Below, in pieces: positions 1-6,559 of a DNA stretch of 64,000 nt. Position 1 is the stretch's first letter, and each line of letters begins with the position of its first letter. Under the pieces are notes generated by a model, which was given only the letters and a program-made list of their open reading frames with translations, did not search any database and was not told where the DNA came from. The translations under genes were made by a program, and so were the position numbers. The stretch spans positions 29,491-93,490 of the forward strand of contig NZ_BSFQ01000029.1 in assembly GCF_027922425.1 (NCBI RefSeq). The letters are read 5' to 3'. Source of the stretch: Pseudonocardia halophobica (lineage in GTDB: Bacteria > Actinomycetota > Actinomycetes > Mycobacteriales > Pseudonocardiaceae).

Positions 1-1068
1 CTGTCCCGCGACAAGCGGGTGGTCGACGGCGCCGTCGAGGCCCTGCGCGCGTGGGGTGCCGGCTCGACGGGGTCCCGGCTGGTGACCGGCTCGACGGCGC
101 TGCACGCCACGCTCGAGGAGGAGCTCGCCGCGTTCTGCGGCGCCGAGGCCGCGCTGGTCTTCTCCTCCGGCTACACCGCCAACCTGGGCGTGGTCACCGC
201 GCTGTCCGGCCGCGGCGCGCTCGTCGTGTCCGATGCGCGGAGCCACGCCTCGCTCGTCGACGCCTGCCGGCTCTCCCGGGCCCGCGTCGTCGTCACGCCG
301 CGGGCGGATGTGGCCGCGGTCGACGCCGCGCTCGCCGCCCGGACCGAGGAGCGGGCCCTCGTCGTCACCGACGGGGTGGACAGCATCGACGGCGGGATCG
401 CGCCGCTGCGCGAGCTGCACGCCGTCTGCCGGGCGCGCGGTGCGGTGCTGGTGGTCGACGAGGCGCACGCCCTCGGCGTCTGCGGGCCCGACGGACGCGG
501 CGTGCTGGTCGAGGCGGGCCTCGCCGGCGCCGACGACGTCGTGGCGACCGTGACCCTGTCCAAGTCGTTGGGTGGGCAGGGCGGCGCCGTGCTCGGCCCG
601 CGCGCCGTGGTCGAGCACCTGGTCGACACCGCCCGCACGTTCATCTTCGACACCGGGCTCGCGCCCGCGTCCGTCGGCGGGGCGCTCGCCGCTCTGCGGG
701 TGCTGCGGGAGGAGCCGGACCGGGCCGCCGCGGTCCTGCGGGTCTCCGCGGAGCTGGCCGCGATCACCGCGGCCGCGCTCACGTCGTCGCAGCTCGTCGG
801 GGGTCGTGCGCGGCAACTGACCCTAGAGGGGCAGTTGCCGCGCACGGGGTCCGCGGTCCTGCCGGTGGTGCTCGGGTCGCCGGTGGTGGCGTTCGAGGCG
901 GCCGGGCGGTGCCTGGAGCGCGGGGTCCGGGTGGGGTGCTTCCGGCCGCCGTCGGTGCCGGAGGGGACGAGCCGGCTGCGGCTCACGGCGCGCGCCGACC
1001 TCACCGCCGCGGAGCTGGGGCGCGTGCGCGAGGTCCTGCACGAGGTGCTCGCGGAGGTCCGCCCGTGA
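1..1068 (+). CDS. bioF: 8-amino-7-oxononanoate synthase, 5'-truncated by window edge
   Basis: BioF is a PLP enzyme of the alpha-oxoamine synthase family. It condenses pimeloyl thioester with L-alanine in the cytosol, the first step of the conserved biotin ring pathway. The reading frame is open from base 1, so the N-terminus (roughly 30-50 residues) lies outside the window; 355 codons are visible. The PLP lysine lies in TLSKSLGGQGG (codon 188), preceded by the DEAHALG motif near codons 153-159. The N-terminal motif GSTGSRLVTGS is also typical. The stop overlaps the bioD start by 4 bp (GTGA), so the genes are translationally coupled in one biotin operon. Confidence 0.93.
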   Translation: MSRDKRVVDGAVEALRAWGAGSTGSRLVTGSTALHATLEEELAAFCGAEAALVFSSGYTANLGVVTALSGRGALVVSDARSHASLVDACRLSRARVVVTPRADVAAVDAALAARTEERALVVTDGVDSIDGGIAPLRELHAVCRARGAVLVVDEAHALGVCGPDGRGVLVEAGLAGADDVVATVTLSKSLGGQGGAVLGPRAVVEHLVDTARTFIFDTGLAPASVGGALAALRVLREEPDRAAAVLRVSAELAAITAAALTSSQLVGGRARQLTLEGQLPRTGSAVLPVVLGSPVVAFEAAGRCLERGVRVGCFRPPSVPEGTSRLRLTARADLTAAELGRVREVLHEVLAEVRP

Positions 1069-1766
1069 CCGGGCGGGTGCTCGTGGTCAGCGGCACCGGC
1101 ACGGACGTGGGCAAGACGGTCGTCACGGCCGCGCTCGCCGCCCTGGCCGTGGCGGCGGGGGAGCGGGTGGCGGTGCTCAAGCCCGCCCAGACCGGGGTCG
1201 CCCCCGGGGAGCCCGGTGACCTGGCGGCCGTCGCGGCGCTGGTCCCCGGCGTGACCACCGCCGAGCTGGCGCGCTATCCCGAGCCGCTCGCCCCGGAGAC
1301 CGCGGCCCGCCGCGCCGGGCTCCCGCCCGTCACGCCCGGGGCCGCCGTCGACGCCGCCCGCGACCTCGCCGGCGACCACGACGTGGTCCTGGTGGAGGGC
1401 GCGGGCGGGCTGCTCGTGCGGTTCACGCCCGACGGCACCCTGGCCGACATTGCCGCGAAGCTCGGCGCGCCGGTGCTCGTCGTGGCCGCGGCCGGGCTCG
1501 GCACGCTCAACCACACCGCCCTGACCACCGAGGCCCTGGCGCACCGCGGGCTCGCGTGCGCCGGCGTCGTCGTCGGGTCCTGGCCGGCGGAGCCGGACCT
1601 GGCCGCGCGGTGCAACCTCGCCGACCTGCCCGCCGTCACCGGCGTGCCGCTCCTCGGGGCGCTGCCGGAGCGGAGCGGGGCCCTTCGTCCGGCTGAATTC
1701 GCCCGGGTCGCCCGTCACACCCTCGCCCCCGCGCTGGGTGGTGTTTGGCATAGTTCGCGCCCGTGA
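1065..1766 (+). CDS. bioD: Dethiobiotin synthetase
   Basis: BioD forms the ureido ring of dethiobiotin from 7,8-diaminopelargonate, CO2 and ATP. The protein has 233 residues, the usual length. The P-loop GTGTDVGKT is at residues 10-18, followed by KPAQTG, which is typical of substrate-binding BioD. A VEGAGGLL motif in the middle is also characteristic. GTG at 1065 overlaps the bioF stop and the gene's own stop overlaps the bioB GTG at 1763, so it sits between bioF and bioB in a tightly coupled operon. No bioA is in the window; it probably lies just upstream of the partial bioF. Confidence 0.93.
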   Translation: MTGRVLVVSGTGTDVGKTVVTAALAALAVAAGERVAVLKPAQTGVAPGEPGDLAAVAALVPGVTTAELARYPEPLAPETAARRAGLPPVTPGAAVDAARDLAGDHDVVLVEGAGGLLVRFTPDGTLADIAAKLGAPVLVVAAAGLGTLNHTALTTEALAHRGLACAGVVVGSWPAEPDLAARCNLADLPAVTGVPLLGALPERSGALRPAEFARVARHTLAPALGGVWHSSRP

Positions 1767-2770
1767 CCACAGCGACGTCGTTCGTCCTCGCCCGTGCCCG
1801 TGAGCAGGTCCTCGAGCGTGGGGAGGGGCTGTCGGAGGAGCAGGTCCTCGAGGTCCTGCAGCTGCCCGACTCCGAGCTCGACGCCCTGCTGGAGCTGGCC
1901 CACGAGGTGCGGATGCGCTGGTGCGGGCCGGAGGTCGAGGTCGAGGGGATCATCTCGCTGAAGACCGGCGGGTGCCCCGAGGACTGCCATTTCTGCTCCC
2001 AGTCGGGGCTGTTCGAGTCGCCGGTGCGCTCGGCGTGGCTGGACGTGCCGATGCTGGTCGAGGCGGCCAAGCAGACGGCGAAGACGGGCGCCACGGAGTT
2101 CTGCATCGTCGCGGCGGTCCGCGGGCCCGACGCCCGGCTGATGGCGCAGGTCGCGGCGGGCGTCGCGGCGATCAAGGACGCGGTGGACATCAACGTCGCG
2201 TGCTCGCTCGGCATGCTCACGCCGGAGCAGGTCACCGCGCTGGCCGAGATGGGCGTGCACCGCTACAACCACAATCTCGAGACCGCGCGCTCGCACTTCC
2301 CGAACGTGGTCACCACGCACACGTGGGAGGAGCGTTGGGAGACGCTGCGGCTGGTGCGCGAGGCCGGCATGGAGGTCTGCTGCGGCGGGATCGTCGGGAT
2401 GGGGGAGACCCTGGAGCAGCGTGCGGAGTTCGCCGCGCAGCTCGCCTCGCTGACGCCCGACGAGGTGCCGCTGAACTTCCTCAACCCGCGCCCGGGCACG
2501 CCGTTCGGCGACCTCGAGCCGATGTCGGGGCCCGACGCGCTGCGCACGGTCGCGGCGTTCCGGCTCGCGCTGCCGCGCACCGTGCTGCGGTTCGCCGGCG
2601 GTCGCGAGCTGACCCTGGGCGACCTCGGCGCGCGCAAGGGCCTGCTCGGCGGGATCAACGCCGTGATCGTCGGCAACTACCTGACGACGCTCGGGCGGCC
2701 GGCCGAGTCGGACATCGACCTGCTCGGCGAGCTGGAAATGCCGATCAAGGCCCTCAACGAGACGTTGTGA
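1763..2770 (+). CDS. bioB: Biotin synthase (radical SAM)
   Basis: BioB inserts sulfur into dethiobiotin to make biotin, using a [4Fe-4S] radical-SAM cluster and an auxiliary Fe-S cluster. The protein has 335 residues. The radical-SAM cysteines are C71, C75 and C78 in GGCPEDCHFCSQSG; YNHNLET and GGIVGMGE are further family motifs. The N-terminus is about 50 residues longer than the minimal core, as in other actinobacteria. It overlaps bioD and bsaP by 4 bp each. A possible internal -10 (around 1749-1756, CATAGTTC) sits 7-8 nt before its GTG, so some independent leaderless expression is conceivable; this is weak evidence. Confidence 0.95.
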   Translation: MTTATSFVLARAREQVLERGEGLSEEQVLEVLQLPDSELDALLELAHEVRMRWCGPEVEVEGIISLKTGGCPEDCHFCSQSGLFESPVRSAWLDVPMLVEAAKQTAKTGATEFCIVAAVRGPDARLMAQVAAGVAAIKDAVDINVACSLGMLTPEQVTALAEMGVHRYNHNLETARSHFPNVVTTHTWEERWETLRLVREAGMEVCCGGIVGMGETLEQRAEFAAQLASLTPDEVPLNFLNPRPGTPFGDLEPMSGPDALRTVAAFRLALPRTVLRFAGGRELTLGDLGARKGLLGGINAVIVGNYLTTLGRPAESDIDLLGELEMPIKALNETL

Positions 2771-2958
2771 GCGCCGTGGGCACCTTCTGCGACCGCTGCG
2801 GCGCGCCCGCGGGCGAGGGCGACCACGCCCGCTGCGTCCGCGAGCGCGCCCTGGAGCCGCCGCGGTTCTGCCCGGAGTGCGCCCGGCGGATGGTGGTCCA
2901 GGTCGACCCCTTCGGCTGGACCGCCCGCTGCTCCCGCCACGGCGAACGGACCTCGTGA
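2767..2958 (+). CDS. bsaP: Biotin synthase auxiliary protein BsaP
   Basis: A 63-residue cysteine-rich protein directly after bioB, overlapping it by 4 bp. Six cysteines are visible: C8 and C11 (CDRC), C23, C35 and C38 (CPEC) and C55, plus H20 and H58, which suits a bound metal or Fe-S cluster. The position next to bioB and the size match the BsaP family of actinobacteria (Rv1590-type), reported in mycobacteria to be needed for biotin synthase activity; that is family knowledge, not shown here. The GTG at 2767 is the only start that gives coupling to bioB. Its TGA stop lies inside the perfect palindrome at 2955-2994. Confidence 0.85.
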   Translation: MSAVGTFCDRCGAPAGEGDHARCVRERALEPPRFCPECARRMVVQVDPFGWTARCSRHGERTS

Positions 2959-2994
2959 GTGGCGATAGTCGCTATAGCGACTATCGCCACTCAC
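2955..2994. repeat. Perfect 40-nt palindrome, copy 1 of 3, between convergent genes
   Basis: Two 20-nt arms (2955-2974 and 2975-2994) are exactly complementary, with no spacer. The left arm starts GTGAGTGGCGAT. The palindrome contains the TGA of bsaP (2956-2958) and, on the other strand, the TGA of the sigma factor gene (2991-2993). It could act as a bidirectional terminator or form a cruciform. Related copies are at 12811-12854 and 19826-19869. Confidence 0.9.
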
Positions 2995-3938
2995 AGGGTC
3001 GGGGGCAGGTTCAGGGCGGGGAACCAGGACCAGCCGAAGGTGGTGATCTCGGCGATCCGGTCGCCCTCCACCCGCAGGACGTCGAGCTTGAACGGGCGGA
3101 ACACCGTGTCCCCGGGGCGGCGCAGGTAGCTCGCCGCGGCCGGCATGAGGTTGACGCCGGTCGGCAGCAGCCGCCAGTCGCCGTCGCGGTCCGGCCCGAA
3201 GGCCCGGTCGAGCAATGTCCGGAGCCGGTCGTGCCCCTCGAAGCAGAAGGGCGCGGGCGGCATGGTGACCCGGATGTCCTCGGCCGCGGCGGCGAGCGCG
3301 GCCGCCGCGTCGTTCCGCTCGTGTGCCGCGATGAACCGGTCGAGCAGCTCCTTCTCCGCCGGGTTCGGCTCCTGGACGGACCAGTCGTCGCGGTGCGACG
3401 GCAGGTGGGTCCGCAGCGTCTCCCGGGCCCGTTGCAGCGCGCTGTTCGCCGCCGCGACGCTCGTCCCGATCATCTCCGCGGTCTCCTTCGCGGGCAGCCC
3501 CAGCACCTCGCGGGCCAGCAGCGCTGCCCGCTGCCGGGGCGGCAGGACCTGCAGGGCCACGAGGAACGCGAGCTCGATCGTCTCCCGCGCCACGACGAGC
3601 GCGTCGGGCTCCTCCTCGGCGCTCGCGGGCTCGAGCAGGGTGTCCGGGTAGGGCGTCAGCCAGGCCACCTCGGCCGCCGACGCCGGGCGGCGGGCCCGGG
3701 CGCGGGCGGCGTCGAGACAGACCGTGGTCGCGATCCGGTACAGCCAGGCCCGGAGGTGCGTGCCGTCGAATCCCTCCCGCCCGCGCCAGGCCCGCAGGTA
3801 GGTCTCCTGGACGGCGTCCTCGGCGTCGGCCACCGACGCGAGCATGCGGTAGCAGTGCACGTGCAGCTCGCGCCGGTGCCGGGCGAAGCCCGCCTCCAGG
3901 TCGACCGTCGGGTCGGGGCCCCTCAGCGCGGGGTCCAT
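2991..3938 (-). CDS. ECF-type RNA polymerase sigma factor with C-terminal SnoaL-like domain
   Basis: A 315-residue sigma-70-family factor that should direct RNA polymerase to a small set of promoters. Region 2 spans about residues 20-88 (DAEDAVQETYLRAW) and region 4 about 127-178 (LPPRQRAALLAREVLGL). A SnoaL-like/NTF2-fold extension follows at about 195-300. ECF factors with such a C-terminal domain (the SigG/SigJ and ECF41/ECF56-like groups) usually lack a classical anti-sigma factor, and the extension controls activity; that is family knowledge. None is encoded here. ATG at 3938 shares one base with the stop of the upstream VOC gene (TGATG), so the two are translationally coupled. Confidence 0.88.
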   Translation of the reverse strand: MDPALRGPDPTVDLEAGFARHRRELHVHCYRMLASVADAEDAVQETYLRAWRGREGFDGTHLRAWLYRIATTVCLDAARARARRPASAAEVAWLTPYPDTLLEPASAEEEPDALVVARETIELAFLVALQVLPPRQRAALLAREVLGLPAKETAEMIGTSVAAANSALQRARETLRTHLPSHRDDWSVQEPNPAEKELLDRFIAAHERNDAAAALAAAAEDIRVTMPPAPFCFEGHDRLRTLLDRAFGPDRDGDWRLLPTGVNLMPAAASYLRRPGDTVFRPFKLDVLRVEGDRIAEITTFGWSWFPALNLPPTL

Positions 3939-4357
3939 CAGCGCTTCGGGCTCCGGACCTCCTGGAGGGCCCAGGAGTTGCCGTCGGGGTCGGCGAAGTA
4001 GACGAAGGTGCCGTAGTCCTCGTGCTCCGGGTGCACCCCGGCCGTCTGCGCGCCGTCGACGAAGTGCTGCGGCCCGCTGTTCTCGACGCCCGCGGCCTCC
4101 AGTTCGGCGTGCGCCTTCTCGATGTCCGTGACGACGAGGTGGCAGCCCTGCAGCGAGCCGGGCGCGGCCCCGCCGCCGAGGCCGGTGCCGAACACGATCG
4201 AGCAGGCCGATCCGGGCGGGGTGACCTGGACGGCGCGGAAGTGCTCGTTCGGGTGGAAGTCGGAGTCGACGGGGAAGCCGAGCTTCCCGGCGTAGAACTC
4301 GTACGCGCGCTCCACGTCGGAGACGGGGACGACGACGACCTCGAGCCTGCAGTCCAT
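3938..4357 (-). CDS. VOC-family (glyoxalase/bleomycin resistance-like) protein
   Basis: A 139-residue protein with two VOC modules: an N-terminal beta-alpha-beta-beta-beta unit starting MDCRLEVVVVPVSDVERAYEFY, and a second ending in YFADPDGNSWALQEV, the usual C-terminal VOC signature with its metal-binding-type acidic region. VOC proteins include metal-dependent lyases, dioxygenases and drug-binding proteins; the substrate cannot be told. ATG at 4357 has a strong GGAGGAA ribosome binding site. It is the first gene of a two-gene operon with the ECF sigma factor. VOC-ECF pairs are common in actinobacteria, which suggests the VOC protein belongs to the response the sigma factor controls. Confidence 0.82.
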   Translation of the reverse strand: MDCRLEVVVVPVSDVERAYEFYAGKLGFPVDSDFHPNEHFRAVQVTPPGSACSIVFGTGLGGGAAPGSLQGCHLVVTDIEKAHAELEAAGVENSGPQHFVDGAQTAGVHPEHEDYGTFVYFADPDGNSWALQEVRSPKR

Positions 4358-4380
4358 GGTGGTTCCTCCCTGTGCGGTGG

Positions 4381-4420
4381 GGTGTCGCTGCTGTGGTGTC
4401 GCTGCTGTGGTGTCGCTGCA
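4381..4420. repeat. 14-nt tandem repeat, about 2.8 units
   Basis: The unit GGTGTCGCTGCTGT is repeated at 4381-4394 and 4395-4408, with a partial third unit at 4409-4420. It lies in the divergent region between the VOC/sigma operon and the PemK/MazF-like gene. It may be a set of regulator half-sites or simply slippage; nothing more can be said from sequence. Confidence 0.75.
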
Positions 4421-4443
4421 TGGAACGACCGCCGCGCCGGAAA

Positions 4444-4463
4444 CTCATCGGTCGACCGATGAG
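4444..4463. promoter_or_regulatory. Perfect 20-bp palindrome, candidate operator
   Basis: CTCATCGGTC and GACCGATGAG form a perfect inverted repeat without spacer. It sits 12 nt before ATG 4476 and overlaps GGAAAC (4439-4444), which resembles an ECF -35 element. It is placed to control the PemK/MazF-like gene, the VOC/sigma operon, or both. The binding protein is unknown. Confidence 0.55.
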
Positions 4464-4475
4464 ATGCTGTCGACC

Positions 4476-4973
4476 ATGGACTGGGGCAACCTGCTCAAGC
4501 AAGCCGTCGACGTGGGCTTCAAGATCCTCGCGCAGGCGGACGACGCGCCCGCCCGCCCCGCACCGGAGGGCCACGGCGGGGTCCGCAGCGCGCCGACGGG
4601 CGACCGGGCCCGGCGCATCGCCTACGCCCCCGAGCTCGACGGCGCCGCGGACCCGGGCGAGATCGTGTGGACCTGGGTGCCGTTCGAGGAGGACGCGAGC
4701 CAGGGCAAGGACCGGCCGCTGCTCGTCGTCGGGCGGCAGGGCGGCGAGCTGCTCGGGCTGATGCTGTCCAGCCAGCACAAGCGCGAGGGCGACCCGGACT
4801 GGGTGGCGATCGGGTCCGGCGAGTGGGACCGCGAGGGCCGCGAGTCCTTCATCCGGCTGGACCGGGTGCTCGAGGTCGGCGAGCACGACATCCGCCGGGA
4901 GGGCGCGGTGCTCGACCGGGGGCGCTTCGACCGGGTGGCGGACGAGCTGCGCGGCCGCTTCGGCTGGGAGTGA
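4476..4973 (+). CDS. PemK/MazF-family protein without visible antitoxin
   Basis: About 165 residues. The C-terminal ~105 residues resemble the PemK/MazF fold: PGEIVWTWVPFEED at the start of the barrel, DRPLLVVGRQ on the second strand, and FIRLDRVLEVG near the end. Family members are mostly mRNA interferases. About 60 extra residues precede the domain. No small antitoxin gene is adjacent on either side, so it may be a solitary or regulatory member and not an active toxin. ATG at 4476 was preferred over ATG 4464 because a GATGCT hexamer ends 7 nt before it, matching the leaderless pattern seen across the window. Function as a toxin is inference. Confidence 0.72.
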   Translation: MDWGNLLKQAVDVGFKILAQADDAPARPAPEGHGGVRSAPTGDRARRIAYAPELDGAADPGEIVWTWVPFEEDASQGKDRPLLVVGRQGGELLGLMLSSQHKREGDPDWVAIGSGEWDREGRESFIRLDRVLEVGEHDIRREGAVLDRGRFDRVADELRGRFGWE

Positions 4974-4983
4974 CGGCGCCGGA

Positions 4984-5664
4984 TCAGTTGGGGCCGAAGG
5001 GCTCCGCGAAGGTGCTCATCGGCGTGGGCACCGCCCGGAGCCGCTCCAGCAGCCCGCGCTCGCGGGCGATGAGCAGTCGCACCATGCGCAGCCGCTCGAC
5101 CGGGCAGGTCTGCTCCAGCAGCGCCTGCCGGTCCTCGAGCGGCAACAGGCAGTCCGCGGCGAGGACGTGCGCGAGCTCCGCCGTCGGGACCTCGCGGGCG
5201 GGCTCGGACCAGTCGTCGTTCTTCCACGCCGTGGCGCAGTAGTCGCGGTGCGCGGCCCGGGCGGCGCCGGCGAGCATGCGAGTCAGGTCGTCCGACTCGG
5301 AGATCTCCTTGTCGTCCGGCACGAACTCGACCGCGCCGCAGAGGTACGGCTTGACCTCCGCGTCGAGGTCGAGCAGGCGGAACCGCCGCGCGCCGGTGGT
5401 CACGACGTCGTAGCGCCCGTCGGGGAGCCGCCGCACGTCGAGCAGCCGGGCGGTGCAGCCGATCGCATGCAGCGCGTCGAGCCCGCGGGTGTCGGGATCG
5501 TGCCCCTCGCGCACGGCGACGACGCCGAACTCCTTGTCCGGCACCGCCCCCGTCACGAGGTCGACGGTGAGCTGGCGGTAGCGCGGCTCGAAGATGTGCA
5601 GCGGCAGCGACGCCCCGGGCATGAGCACCGTGCTCAGGGGGAAGAGGGGGATCGTCGCAGCCAC
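4984..5664 (-). CDS. LON substrate-binding-domain protein (no protease domain)
   Basis: A 226-residue protein that is only the N-terminal (LAN/PUA-like) domain of Lon: IPLFPLSTVLMPGASLPLHIFEPRYRQL at residues 5-32 is the classic start (shown here split by position only), and GCTARLLDVRRLPDGRYDV follows. It lacks the AAA+ and peptidase domains, so it probably binds a peptide or protein partner without cutting it. The GTG at 5664 is 4 nt beyond the stop of the upstream nrtR-like gene. A TACCGT hexamer ends 6 nt before this GTG, so the gene may also be made from its own leaderless transcript. Confidence 0.85.
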   Translation of the reverse strand: MAATIPLFPLSTVLMPGASLPLHIFEPRYRQLTVDLVTGAVPDKEFGVVAVREGHDPDTRGLDALHAIGCTARLLDVRRLPDGRYDVVTTGARRFRLLDLDAEVKPYLCGAVEFVPDDKEISESDDLTRMLAGAARAAHRDYCATAWKNDDWSEPAREVPTAELAHVLAADCLLPLEDRQALLEQTCPVERLRMVRLLIARERGLLERLRAVPTPMSTFAEPFGPN

Positions 5665-5668
5665 GACG

Positions 5669-6388
5669 TCACGGTACGGGCCGCACCGCGCCGTCGCCTG
5701 CCGAGTCGCGGGTGCCCGGCGGGCGGAGCACGGCCGAGGCGTCGGTGACGCGCAGGGCCCGCTCGGTGAACCGGAACACCGCGGCGGGACGGCCGCCGGC
5801 CGGACCGGGCGGCGCGGTCTCGCCGGTGGCCGCCAGGACGTGCCGCCGGGTGAGCACCCGCTGCAGGTTGGTCGCCGACACCGGGTGCCCGAGCGCGGCG
5901 ACGTAGAGCTCGCGGAGCGCGGAGATCGTGAACTCCCGCGGGGCGAGGGCGAAGCCCAGGTTGGTGTAGGAGAGCTTGGCGCGCAGGCGGTCCCGGGCGT
6001 CGTGGACGATCTCGGCGTGGTCGAACGCCGTCTCCGGCAGGTCGTCGACCGGGAACCAGGCGGTGTCCGCGGGCACGGCCGGGTCGACGTCGGACGGCAC
6101 GAGCCCGAGGAACGACGTGGCGACGAGCCGGATGCCGGGCACCCGCTCCGGCGCGCTGAACACGCCGAGCTGCTCGACGTGGGTGACCTCGCGGACGTCG
6201 ACCTTCTCGGCGAGCTGGCGGCGCACCGACTCCTCGACGTCCTCGGTGTCGCCGAGCGTGCCGCCCGGCAGCGCCCAGCGGCCCCGGTGGGGATCCTTGC
6301 CGCGCTGCCAGAGCAGCACCTGGAGGGCGTCCTCACGGACCTGCAGGACGGCCGCGAGCACCTCGTGGCCCGTGGGACGGGCGGGCAT
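5669..6388 (-). CDS. nrtR: Nudix-related transcriptional regulator of NAD synthesis (NrtR type)
   Basis: A 239-residue protein with an N-terminal Nudix domain (about 5-145) and a C-terminal winged-helix region (about 150-225, containing FTISALRELYVAALG), the architecture of NrtR. It diverges from nadABC, the arrangement known in mycobacteria where NrtR represses those genes. The Nudix box is degraded: the conserved REUXEEXG reads R57-Q58-L59-A60-E61-K62-V63-D64, so two catalytic-type Glu and the Gly are replaced. This suggests a ligand sensor and not an active hydrolase. A TACGAT -10 lies 6 nt before ATG 6388. A plain Nudix hydrolase is the alternative, but the neighbour makes a regulator more likely. 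Confidence 0.83.
   Translation of the reverse strand: MPARPTGHEVLAAVLQVREDALQVLLWQRGKDPHRGRWALPGGTLGDTEDVEESVRRQLAEKVDVREVTHVEQLGVFSAPERVPGIRLVATSFLGLVPSDVDPAVPADTAWFPVDDLPETAFDHAEIVHDARDRLRAKLSYTNLGFALAPREFTISALRELYVAALGHPVSATNLQRVLTRRHVLAATGETAPPGPAGGRPAAVFRFTERALRVTDASAVLRPPGTRDSAGDGAVRPVP
5671..5676 (-). promoter_or_regulatory. -10 element for LON-domain gene, leaderless type
   Basis: TACCGT on the minus strand, 6 nt before GTG 5664. The hexamer lies inside the 3' end of the upstream Nudix-regulator gene. Confidence 0.5.
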
Positions 6389-6394
6389 GCGCCG

Positions 6395-6400
6395 ATCGTA
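6395..6400 (-). promoter_or_regulatory. -10 element of nrtR, leaderless type
   Basis: TACGAT on the minus strand, 6 nt upstream of ATG 6388, predicting a leaderless nrtR mRNA. Confidence 0.6.
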
Positions 6401-6506
6401 GGGGCCGCCGCGGTGATCCGGGCGAACCGTCCGTTCCGGGACGCGCAGGTTACGGGCGGGTGAGTTCCGGGTCACGCGGACGGTGTCCTGCGGGCGGCCG
6501 CGATGC

Positions 6507-6512
6507 TACGAT
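6507..6512 (+). promoter_or_regulatory. -10 element of nadABC
   Basis: TACGAT, with expected transcription start near 6518-6520. A weak -35 (TGTCCT, 6484-6489) is 17 nt upstream. Unlike many genes here, nadA then has a leader of about 40 nt with a GAGGAGG ribosome binding site at 6546-6552. Confidence 0.6.
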
Positions 6513-6517
6513 CGCCG

Positions 6518-6542
6518 TGTTTTCGACCAACAGGCGAAAACA
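6518..6542. promoter_or_regulatory. Inverted repeat at nadA transcription start, candidate NrtR operator
   Basis: TGTTTTCG (6518-6525) and CGAAAACA (6535-6542) are perfect 8-bp arms around a 9-nt spacer. The repeat starts just downstream of the -10 hexamer, so a bound repressor would cover positions about +1 to +25 and block transcription. Its AT-rich arms stand out in this GC-rich DNA. Confidence 0.65.
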
Positions 6543-6559
6543 TCCGAGGAGGACGAGCG

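Noticed and set aside
171..1751. Long minus-strand open frame opposite bioF and bioD
   Set aside because: It is rich in Arg, Ala, Gly and Pro with no domain; it is a shadow of the GC-rich coding strand.
4372..4463. Possible antitoxin ORF before the PemK/MazF-like gene
   Set aside because: Open frames here consist of the 14-nt tandem repeat and Arg-rich shadow sequence, with no antitoxin-like DNA-binding fold.
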